DNA of 23,054 nucleotides from Holosporaceae bacterium. Lineage in GTDB: Bacteria > Pseudomonadota > Alphaproteobacteria > UBA3830. Below are positions 7,769 to 13,508 of this stretch, piece after piece. A program made the translations under genes and the position numbers. Position 1 is the first letter of the stretch. Each line of letters opens with the position of its first letter. The stretch covers positions 1-23,054 of the forward strand of contig JAISHN010000020.1 of the NCBI GenBank assembly GCA_031262635.1, given 5' to 3'. Under the pieces are notes generated by a model. The model was not told the DNA's origin. It was given only the letters and a program-made list of their open reading frames with translations, and did not search any database.

Positions 7769-8418
7769 GCGGCAAAATAAATCTGCTGGTTCTTCTTGGA
7801 GCTCCAGGCTCGGGAAAGGGAACCGTCGCCCAGCATTTAGCCGAGCGATATGACATTTGTTATTTTTCCACTGGAAATTTATTACGAAATGAAGTAAAAG
7901 AAAAAACCGATCTTGGTCGTAAAGTCGAAGCTATACTAGAAGCTGGAAACTTAGTTGGCGACGACGTTATGAACGAGATGGTAAAAACAAATATAGAAAA
8001 AGTCGCGGCAAGCGGAAAGGTTATTCTTTTAGACGGGTATCCGAGAACGAAAAACCAAGCGGAAGTTTTAGATAAAGTCGCGGCGGCGGATTCTATACGC
8101 GTAATCGAATTAGACGTGGACGCGGACGAAGTTGTCGCAAGAATATCTAAACGCAGAGTTTGCGCTAAATGCGGCGCGACATACGGTCCGATGGATAAGG
8201 CGGAAGTTTGTTCATGCGGCGGCGAGTTGATAAAGAGAACAGATGACGAAGAATCGGTCGTGAGGAATAGGTTGAATACGTATAAAGAAAAAACTCTTCC
8301 AGTTTCGGCTTATTATTCCGATAGAATAATCAAGATTTGCGGGAAGGGAACGCCCGAAGAAGTTGCGCGGAAAGTCAACGATTGTCTGCGCGGTTTAGGC
8401 ATAGAAAAAAGGAGATAA
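7765..8418 (+). CDS. adk: Adenylate kinase with short cysteine-rich LID
   Basis: Adk interconverts AMP, ATP and ADP in the cytosol. The 217 residues contain the P-loop GAPGSGKGT (residues 12-20), the AMP-site STGNLLR (36-41), LDGYPRT (89-95) and an R-DDEESVVRNRL segment after the LID. The LID carries cysteines 133, 136, 149 and 151, i.e. C-x2-C-x12-C-x-C. The zinc-binding forms I know are usually C-x2-C-x16-C-x2-C/D, so this LID is a few residues shorter and the second pair is tighter. Placement directly after secY with an ATGA overlap is typical of alphaproteobacteria. Confidence 0.96.
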   Translation: MSGKINLLVLLGAPGSGKGTVAQHLAERYDICYFSTGNLLRNEVKEKTDLGRKVEAILEAGNLVGDDVMNEMVKTNIEKVAASGKVILLDGYPRTKNQAEVLDKVAAADSIRVIELDVDADEVVARISKRRVCAKCGATYGPMDKAEVCSCGGELIKRTDDEESVVRNRLNTYKEKTLPVSAYYSDRIIKICGKGTPEEVARKVNDCLRGLGIEKRR

Positions 8419-8421
8419 TTT

Positions 8422-8799
8422 GTGGCTCGTATAGCTGGCGTCAATTTACCTGACAAAAAACGCGTTGAATTCGCTTTAAGATATATTTACGGCATAGGCC
8501 CTCATCGTTCCGGTCTTATCTGCCGCGAAGCCGGTATTCCCGACGTTAAGCGAGTTTACGAACTTACCGAAGGCGAAGTTCTAAGAATTCGCGAGATAAT
8601 CGATCGCGATTACCAGGTTGAAGGAGATTTAAGACGAGTTGTCACTATGAACGTCAAGAGATTGATGGATCTTGGATGCTACAGAGGCTTCCGACACAGA
8701 AAAGGCCTTCCGGTTCACGGACAGAGGACTCACACGAACGCTCGCACCAGAAAAGGAAAAGCTAGAGCGATTCCTGGTAAAAAGAAAGTAACGAAATAA
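8422..8799 (+). CDS. rpsM: 30S ribosomal protein S13
   Basis: S13 lies in the 30S head and bridges to the large subunit. The 125 residues show ARIAGVNLPDKKRVEFALRYIYGIG, LRRVVTMNVKRLMDLGCYRGFRHRKGLPVHGQRTHTNARTRKG and a lysine-rich end. It starts with GTG at 8422, fixed by the family N-terminus and by AGGAGA about eight bases upstream inside the end of adk. No infA or rpmJ lies between adk and rpsM. Confidence 0.97.
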   Translation: MARIAGVNLPDKKRVEFALRYIYGIGPHRSGLICREAGIPDVKRVYELTEGEVLRIREIIDRDYQVEGDLRRVVTMNVKRLMDLGCYRGFRHRKGLPVHGQRTHTNARTRKGKARAIPGKKKVTK

Positions 8800-8811
8800 T
8801 AGAGGAACTTC

Positions 8812-9204
8812 ATGGCCTATAAAAAAAATCAAAAAACCAAGAGAAAAGACAAGAAAATCATCGTAAACGGCGTTATTCACATTAACGCGACTTTTAACAA
8901 TACGATGGTCACCGTTACGGACGCTCAAGGCAATGCGGTCGTTTGGAGCTCCGCCGGAAGTTTAGGTTTTAAAGGCTCGCGTAAATCAACTCCTTACGCG
9001 GCGCAGGTTGCTGCTGAAAAAGCGGCTTCAAAAGCAATCGAACGCGGTATGAAAAACGTAGACGTGGAAATTATGGGGCCTGGTTCGGGAAGAGAATCCG
9101 CGTTGAGGACTTTCCAGTCTCTCGGTTTAATCGTCGGGTCTATACGAGACGTAACGCCGATTCCTCACAACGGTTGCAGACCGCCTAAGCGTCGTAGGGT
9201 TTAA
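8812..9204 (+). CDS. rpsK: 30S ribosomal protein S11
   Basis: S11 forms part of the platform near the Shine-Dalgarno helix. The 130 residues contain GVIHINATFNNTMVTVTDAQGNAVVWSSAGSLGFKGSRKSTPYAAQ and the conserved end VTPIPHNGCRPPKRRRV. It is preceded by GAGGAAC and followed by a 35-base gap before rpoA; rpsD, found here in many bacteria, is absent. Confidence 0.98.
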   Translation: MAYKKNQKTKRKDKKIIVNGVIHINATFNNTMVTVTDAQGNAVVWSSAGSLGFKGSRKSTPYAAQVAAEKAASKAIERGMKNVDVEIMGPGSGRESALRTFQSLGLIVGSIRDVTPIPHNGCRPPKRRRV

Positions 9205-9239
9205 TTAAAACGTAACGCAGAATAACAAAGGGGTTTACA

Positions 9240-10271
9240 GTGATTCAAAAACAGTGGCAAGATTTAATTAAGCCTTACAGAGTTCAAATCGACGACGCGG
9301 TCGGCGGGAAAGTCGCCGGAAAACGCGTTTCGACTATCGTCGCGGAACCTTTGGAAAGAGGATTCGGCGTAACTCTGGGAAACGCTTTGCGCAGGGTTTT
9401 GTTATCTTCCTTAAAAGGAGCCGCCGTAACTTCTATACATATTGAAGGCGTTTTACACGAGTTTTCCACCGTGGCCGGAGTTTCGGAAGACGTTACCGAT
9501 ATTATTTTGAACGTTAAATCCCTTCCTTTAAAAATGGAAAGCGAGACTCCTCGCAAGATGAAAATCGACGTTAAAGGGCCTTGCGTCGTTAAAGCGGGTA
9601 TGTTTGAGCTTGGGTCGGAGATCCAGGTTTTGAATCCAGATCATTATATTTGTACTGTTGCGGACGGCGCGACTTTTTCTATGGAAATGACGGTCGCCGT
9701 AGGCCGCGGGTACGTAACGGGCGCGCAGAATAGAGTCGACGACGCTCCGACGGGGACTATTTTCATCGATTCCATATTTAATCCGGTGAAAAAAGTCGCT
9801 TATAAAATTGAAGACACTCGCGTCGGACAAACCACCGACTATGATAAATTGGTTCTCGAGGTAGAGACTAACGGTTCGATTTCTCCAGAAGACGCGGTCG
9901 CTATGTCCGCTAAGATTTTGCAAGATCAATTCCAGAAGTTCGTCAATTTTGAAGAGGAAGTCGAGACGACTAACGAAGACCTCGAGCAGGCGTTGCCTTT
10001 CAACGTCAATTTACTGAAAAAAGTCGAAGACCTCGAGCTTTCCGTTCGTTCTATGAACTGTTTGAAGAACGACAACATCATCTATATCGGCGATCTCGTT
10101 AGAAAATCGGAAAACGAAATGCTTCGCACTCCAAACTTCGGAAGAAAATCGTTGAACGAAATAAAAGAGGTTCTTTCTCAAATGGGATTATGCTTGGGCA
10201 TGCAAGTAAGCGGCTGGCCGCTTGAAAATGTCGAGGACTTTGCGAAAAAAGCTCAGGAAAATAAGTTTTAA
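9240..10271 (+). CDS. rpoA: RNA polymerase alpha subunit
   Basis: The alpha dimer scaffolds assembly of RNA polymerase and contacts UP elements and activators. The 343 residues hold the N-terminal dimerisation domain (EPLERGFGVTLGNALRRVLLSSLKG near 36-60; VLHEFSTVAGVSEDV near 71-85) and a C-terminal domain at about 255-335 with EDLELSVRSMNCLK, where Arg270 aligns with the DNA-contacting Arg265 of E. coli. It starts at GTG 9240, six bases after AAAGGGG, which decides the start. Two helix-hairpin-helix-like elements complete the C-domain. Confidence 0.98.
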   Translation: MIQKQWQDLIKPYRVQIDDAVGGKVAGKRVSTIVAEPLERGFGVTLGNALRRVLLSSLKGAAVTSIHIEGVLHEFSTVAGVSEDVTDIILNVKSLPLKMESETPRKMKIDVKGPCVVKAGMFELGSEIQVLNPDHYICTVADGATFSMEMTVAVGRGYVTGAQNRVDDAPTGTIFIDSIFNPVKKVAYKIEDTRVGQTTDYDKLVLEVETNGSISPEDAVAMSAKILQDQFQKFVNFEEEVETTNEDLEQALPFNVNLLKKVEDLELSVRSMNCLKNDNIIYIGDLVRKSENEMLRTPNFGRKSLNEIKEVLSQMGLCLGMQVSGWPLENVEDFAKKAQENKF

Positions 10272-10282
10272 GGAGATTTGCG

Positions 10283-10702
10283 ATGCGTCACGGGATTAGC
10301 GGTAGAAAATTCAATAGAAGATCGGCTCAAAGAAAGGCGTTGTTTCAAAGCCTTGCGAAGTCGTTGCTAAAATACGAGCAGATTGTTACGACTCTTCCAA
10401 AGGCGAAAGATTTGCGTCCGATCGTCGAGAAAATGATCACGCTCGGAAAAAATTCGTCTCTCGCGAATAGAAGAAATTTATTTGCAAAGTTGCGGGACAA
10501 CGATTTAGTTTCAAAAGTATTCGGCCCTCTGGCCGCCCGCTACGCCGAACGCAACGGCGGATACACCCGTATCGTTAAATGCGGATTCCGCAGAGGCGAC
10601 ATGGCTCCAATAGCGGTCATAGAACTTCTTGATCGCGATGAATCGGCAAAGATTCCTCCGGCGCAAGCGGACGAAACCAGCGAAGCCGCGCCTGCAGCGT
10701 AA
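10283..10702 (+). CDS. rplQ: 50S ribosomal protein L17
   Basis: L17 lies near the exit tunnel. The 139 residues start MRHGISGRKFNRRSAQRKALFQSLAKSLLKYEQIVTTLPKAKDLRP, which is diagnostic. The middle contains RYAERNGGYTRIVKCGFRRGDMAPIAVIELLD. A 20-residue acidic and Ala/Pro-rich tail (ending SEAAPAA) extends beyond the minimal family length, as in many alphaproteobacteria. AAGGAG precedes the start. It is the last gene of the operon and is followed by a strong terminator. Confidence 0.98.
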   Translation: MRHGISGRKFNRRSAQRKALFQSLAKSLLKYEQIVTTLPKAKDLRPIVEKMITLGKNSSLANRRNLFAKLRDNDLVSKVFGPLAARYAERNGGYTRIVKCGFRRGDMAPIAVIELLDRDESAKIPPAQADETSEAAPAA

Positions 10703-10730
10703 TTTTTAGCGTTGTTTTAGAAATATAACA

Positions 10731-10758
10731 AAAAGGGAAACGACAACGTTTCCCTTTT
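10731..10758 (+). terminator. Intrinsic terminator of the ribosomal operon
   Basis: A 12-bp perfect stem (AAAAGGGAAACG / CGTTTCCCTTTT) around the loop ACAA, ending in a run of T, begins 28 bases after the rplQ stop. The A-rich left arm mirrors the T run, so it could also act on the opposite strand against transcription from the transposase side. Confidence 0.9.
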
Positions 10759-10782
10759 TTACGTCGTTGCTGTAGAAGTCAA

Positions 10783-11176
10783 CTAATTCGATACATTTTT
10801 TGGGGTATTATTAATAGAGCTATGAGGCCTATGTTCATTATAGTAAACCAAGAACCCTAGCGGCTCGTTTTTCAGATCGTCCAGGTTTTCGTACAACGCT
10901 CCCTCGACAAACTCCTCGTTCAGCGTCTTCCAAAACCTCTCGATTTTCCCGTTTGTCTCAGGCCTGTACGGCTTCGTATACCTGCGTTCCATCCTCATTT
11001 CTCCGAGCAAAACCTCGAACGGATAGCTCTCTTCATGAAATTCTGATGCGAGAACCCGTGATAAGCGCAAAAATCCTTCACTCTCGAGAACGTCTCGCTA
11101 TTCCTCGCCTTAATCGCCTCGTAGTCCTTTACGCAGACAATCATCCGCCTCGCCAACGAAATAAATAGGGAGGAAG
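10783..11176 (-). pseudogene. Decayed integrase-core (rve) transposase fragment
   Basis: The - strand frame from about 11070 down to the TAG at 10783 ends in KPYRPETNGKIERFWKTL and YYNEHRPHSSINNTP. This is the C-terminal part of the integrase-type catalytic domain of IS481/IS3-like transposases, including the catalytic glutamate in NGKIERF. Where the family has TDNGSEF the frame reads RVLASEF, so one catalytic aspartate is lost. The preceding part of the domain seems to continue in another frame (ARRMIVCVKDYEAIKARNSETFSRVKDFC, near 11170-11080), implying a frameshift near 11070. Nothing further upstream survives and a palindromic repeat abuts it. It is probably an inactive insertion sequence remnant; the exact IS family is not certain. 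Confidence 0.82.
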
Positions 11177-11184
11177 CCTTAATT

Positions 11185-11220
11185 CCCCTCACCCCGACCC
11201 TCTCCCGCAAGGGGAGAGGG
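11185..11220 (+). repeat. GC-rich REP-like palindrome, copy 1
   Basis: CCCTCTCCC (11198-11206) and GGGAGAGGG (11212-11220) form a perfect 9-bp stem around GCAAG, preceded by the tail CCCCTCACCCCGA. The same unit recurs at 11311-11351 (inverted), 21093-21129 (degenerate) and 23018-23054 (near identical). Similar-looking palindromes are dispersed in many proteobacterial genomes. Confidence 0.88.
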
Positions 11221-11310
11221 GGAATACGGCAACTCGTCGAGGGTATGAGACTTAAGAGTCAGAAGAACAATTCTCTTTTCTTTCTTATTGCGAGGCAGAC
11301 TCGACGCCAC

Positions 11311-11351
11311 GCTCCCTCTCCCCTTGCGGGAGAGGGTTGGGGTGAGGGGGG
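11311..11351 (-). repeat. GC-rich REP-like palindrome, copy 2 (inverted)
   Basis: CCCTCTCCC (11314-11322), loop CTTGC and GGGAGAGGG (11328-11336), followed by TTGGGGTGAGGGG, are the reverse complement of copy 1 with one or two changes. With copy 1 it makes a head-to-head pair enclosing about 90 bases, like the paired arrangement of REP elements in other bacteria. Confidence 0.87.
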
Positions 11352-11385
11352 AAAGCAATGGAATACGACTCCTTCCCCTCTCTCA

Positions 11386-11460
11386 TCATTCTTGCGAGCG
11401 AAGCGAGGATTCAGAAAATGCTGATATTTCACTGGATTCTCGGCCTGCGGCCAAGAATGA
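11386..11460. repeat. Palindromic element, second family, complete copy
   Basis: The ends are perfect 9-bp inverted repeats, TCATTCTTG (11386-11394) and CAAGAATGA (11452-11460). Inside them GAGGATTCAG and CTGGATTCTC pair with two mismatches, and the arms carry GCGAGCGAAGCG. The whole 75 bases can fold as a long hairpin. Related halves occur at 11652-11678, 11692-11716 and 15080-15108. Confidence 0.75.
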
Positions 11461-11651
11461 CGGAAGAAAAACGGCGACGTTTCGTCTTTGCATTAATATC
11501 GGATTGTAGGGGCGAATAATATTCGTCCTTGCGGATTTTTGGCCAGCTAACTCAACCTTTACACAAGAATGAACGCTAATCCTGCGGATGAATGTGGGAG
11601 CATGTCCCATTTCCGTCGGTCCAGACGATTTTTAAGCGTCTTCATCGCATA

Positions 11652-11716
11652 GATTCCTCGCTGCGCTCAGAATGACGGAAAAGTGAGAATACCTTCGCTT
11701 CGCTTAAGGATGACGG
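11652..11716. repeat. Two half-copies of the second palindrome family
   Basis: GATTCCTCGCTGCGCTCAGAATGACGG would exceed the quoting limit as one motif, so in parts: GATTCCTCGCTGCGC then TCAGAATGACGG (11652-11678), and CCTTCGCTTCGCTT then AAGGATGACGG (11692-11716). Both resemble the right arm of the complete element at 11386-11460 and lack a matching left arm, so they look like eroded or partial copies. Confidence 0.65.
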
Positions 11717-11804
11717 AGCAGCGACAAATGATCGGCTTCGTATAAAGAATGCGGCGCGATCTAACGAGGGCGACCGCTACAATCCGCGTTAATGTCTTTT
11801 CTCT

Positions 11805-11859
11805 GCCGCAAGCCGAAAAGCGTTCGCGGGCTTGTATTACGTTCGCTGTTTCTTGCGGC
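11805..11859. repeat. Nested inverted repeat of unknown role
   Basis: GCCGCAAG (11805-11812) pairs with CTTGCGGC (11852-11859), and inside it AAGCC (11811-11815) can alternatively pair with GGCTT (11829-11833). It lies about 30 bases beyond the 3' end of the - strand gene ending at 11888. No T run follows on the - strand, so it is not a standard terminator. Confidence 0.4.
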
Positions 11860-11887
11860 TATTCAGCGGTGGCGGAGCGCGGGCGCC

Positions 11888-12733
11888 TCAGTGGGCTGTC
11901 ACCGTTGTGATAGGTCGTGTGGCCAAGTCTAGGGCTTCGCTTGTGAGAGCGGCGACCAAGGCGGAGAGAAAGCGCCGTTCATGGGCTGTTGTTGTGCCCG
12001 CGGCGTAGTGGCCTATTTCCGTGTAGAGAATTCTATGGTCAGCGGAGGCGATGAGCCAGGGACAGCCGCCTTTATCGCAAGTAGCCAGTATAGCCGCGCT
12101 AGACCGCGGCATGAAGCTCGCGCATTGGTGGGTTCTACTTACTTCCATGATTGCTGGGAGGTCGGCTTGAGAGTAGCCTAATAAGAGTTTCCCTTTTTCC
12201 GTTAGTATGGCGTGGTCGAATCTTTTTGGGTATAGAGGCACTGCAGCTGCGACCATAGCGAGCTTCGTTGGGAAGTAGTTCCAGGCGCCTAATCTGGATA
12301 ATGACTCGTGCAAGAAAACTACATGGCCGCCCGAGTACACGAAGTACCGGAGTAGTTCAGGGAATGTCCCCTCCATGGTGGTTAGGCCTAGCTGCGACCC
12401 TTCGCCACCTCCCAAGATCACTACGTCGGCATTATCCAGTGCGACTAGTGATTGTTCGTAGGATAAGTTATCGGCTCGTACTGTCAGTACTTGGCAGCCT
12501 GGTATATGGTCCTTCAGGAAGTTCAGATCGCAAACGTTGGCATCAGTAATGGCGGAGGTAGCAGCGTAGTTGGGTTTTATGTGCAGGACTCTAGGTCTTT
12601 CGGTAGGCCTCTTAGTGTGAAAGGGCACCTCGAGTCGCATGTCGTTACAATCGAAGTATGCGGAGTCACTCAGAGAGAGCAACGCGTCTTTCAGTTCTTT
12701 GTCGAAGCATGTGGAATTGCTTAGAGCTAGCAT
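11888..12733 (-). CDS. Unrecognised protein, ThuA/GATase1-like look
   Basis: I do not recognise this 281-residue product with certainty. The region from about residue 48 has a Rossmann-like pattern: RPRVLHIKPNY, then ADVVILGGGEGSQLGL (about 103-118), then ELLRYFVYSGGHVVFLHESL (about 126-145). A glycine-containing strand, 'SGGHVVFLHES' and a nearby 'GGGEG' recall class I glutamine-amidotransferase-like and ThuA-like folds. No catalytic Cys nucleophile is evident at the expected turn, so enzymatic activity is open. The ATG at 12733 follows AAGG too closely for good initiation. A strong signal-peptide sequence lies immediately upstream in another frame (12738-12785), so this may be the mature part of a secreted protein. 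Its repeats-rich surroundings and different-looking codon choice hint at acquisition. It is alone on its strand, downstream of yqgE. Confidence 0.6.
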   Translation of the reverse strand: MLALSNSTCFDKELKDALLSLSDSAYFDCNDMRLEVPFHTKRPTERPRVLHIKPNYAATSAITDANVCDLNFLKDHIPGCQVLTVRADNLSYEQSLVALDNADVVILGGGEGSQLGLTTMEGTFPELLRYFVYSGGHVVFLHESLSRLGAWNYFPTKLAMVAAAVPLYPKRFDHAILTEKGKLLLGYSQADLPAIMEVSRTHQCASFMPRSSAAILATCDKGGCPWLIASADHRILYTEIGHYAAGTTTAHERRFLSALVAALTSEALDLATRPITTVTAH

Positions 12734-12737
12734 ACCT

Positions 12738-12785
12738 TCAGCGCGCGCATGTTATCGCCAAAACAACAAATAAAATTTTTCTCAT
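12738..12785 (-). other. Signal-peptide-like leader, out of frame with next gene
   Basis: From ATG 12785 the - strand reads MRKILFVVLAITCAR and then TGA. This is a short basic start, a hydrophobic core and the beginning of a signal peptidase site. The shift happens in a (GC)4 tract at 12741-12748. With five GC units instead of four, the frame would continue as ARAEGM into the 12733 gene, giving an ideal A-x-A cleavage site. So this is either the true N-terminus of that gene with a frameshift, a slippage switch, or a sequence error. Confidence 0.6.
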
Positions 12786-12806
12786 ATTAAACCATTCTAA
12801 ATTCAT

Positions 12807-12835
12807 AGATTAATAATAAAACTACATTATTGCAA
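12807..12835 (-). promoter_or_regulatory. Possible sigma70-type promoter for the 12785 leader
   Basis: On the - strand TTGCAA (12835-12830) and TAATCT (12812-12807) are separated by 17 bases in a very AT-rich stretch that also holds a run of twelve A. The -10 match is only partial. Transcription would begin some 15 bases before the leader ATG at 12785. Confidence 0.3.
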
Positions 12836-12877
12836 AGTAAAATCTTTTTTTTTTTTGAATCTTATTAAAATAAAAAA

Positions 12878-13450
12878 CTAAGCGTTTCCTTGTAAATCCG
12901 AAAATACGTTGGTATTTGATCCGATTTTCAGCAGAGATTTGCTCCATTTGTCCGCTTTTGGGTCTCCGAATATGAGCGCGTCGTCCGCGTCTATCGGAAC
13001 CCAGCAACTGGCCGCCACTTCGTCTTCCAGCTGCTCGGCTTCCCAGACGCAGCAGCCCATGCAGATTAGTTTTTCCCGCGGGCCGCCGACGGAGGAGATA
13101 ACTTTCAAAATGTCTCCGTTGATCATCAAGGCCGTATGCCCGCCGATTATTTTACTGTTAGGAGACATATAATCGTCCGAATGAAGGATAAAACATCTGT
13201 CTATCTCCTCAATTCCGCCAAAATGAATGTTCAGATTTTTTAAGCCCTCGGTATTAATTTTAAGTTTCTTAAAAATCTCGAATACGTTCATCTCTGGAAT
13301 TATTTTATTGACTATAACGCCCATCGCTCCTTTTTCGTCGTGAGAACACAAGTAAATCATAGACTTATTAAGATATGCGTGAGAAATAGACATAGTCGAA
13401 AGCAAAATCTTTCCTTTCAAATTCCATATGTCGTTATCCTTGTTGTTCAT
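12878..13450 (-). CDS. yqgE: YqgE/AlgH family protein
   Basis: The 190-residue product matches the YqgE/AlgH (UPF0301, DUF179) family, whose biochemical role is not established. Recognisable pieces are LKGKILLSTMSI-HAYLNKSMIYLCSHDEKGAMGVIVNK (family: F--SVIYLC-H---GAMGLIVN), the NIHFGG and CFILHSDDY segments, and SSVGGPREKLICMGCCVWEAEQLEDEVAASCWVPIDAD (family: GY-GW--GQLE-E---N-W). The substituted GCCVWEAEQLE retains the W/QLE core. It starts at ATG 13450 with AAAGAG upstream. It is divergent from the thiol transporter gene, with a 58-base shared upstream region. A soluble cytoplasmic protein is expected; no signal peptide is visible. Confidence 0.9.
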   Translation of the reverse strand: MNNKDNDIWNLKGKILLSTMSISHAYLNKSMIYLCSHDEKGAMGVIVNKIIPEMNVFEIFKKLKINTEGLKNLNIHFGGIEEIDRCFILHSDDYMSPNSKIIGGHTALMINGDILKVISSVGGPREKLICMGCCVWEAEQLEDEVAASCWVPIDADDALIFGDPKADKWSKSLLKIGSNTNVFSDLQGNA

Positions 13451-13471
13451 ATGCGGCTCTTTCGCTATAAT
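13443..13471 (+). promoter_or_regulatory. Possible promoter of the DsbD-like gene
   Basis: TTGTTC (13443-13448) and a perfect TATAAT (13466-13471) are spaced by 17 bases, 37 bases before the ATG at 13509. The -35 half overlaps the start codon of the divergent yqgE. The -35 match is weak, so this rests mostly on the -10. Confidence 0.4.
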
Positions 13472-13508
13472 CGCGATAGTACGCTATATATGTTAATTTT
13501 CCGTTAAA

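Larger units (their letters stand above)
11177..11887. other. Gene-free stretch filled with palindromic repeats
   Basis: I see no convincing gene here. Short open frames, such as one from 11288 to 11509, are simply translations of the repeats (for example PLPLRERVGVRGE from the GC-rich palindrome). The stretch holds two inverted copies of a GC-rich palindrome, one complete and at least two partial copies of a second palindrome containing GCGAAGCGAGGATTC-like words, and a long inverted repeat near its right end. These are listed separately. Confidence 0.7.

Noticed and set aside
11288..11509. Open frame of 73 codons on the + strand between palindromes
   Set aside because: Its sequence is mostly the translated repeat (PLPLRERVGVRGE) and the second palindrome; no ribosome binding site or conserved content.
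12268..12549. 93-codon + strand frame opposite the ThuA-like gene
   Set aside because: It is antisense to a longer frame with a coherent fold pattern; its own translation shows no recognisable motif.
12845..12856. Run of twelve T as a yqgE terminator or phase-variable tract
   Set aside because: It lies downstream of yqgE as poly-A on the coding strand, without a stable GC stem, and is not inside any gene or well-placed promoter spacer.
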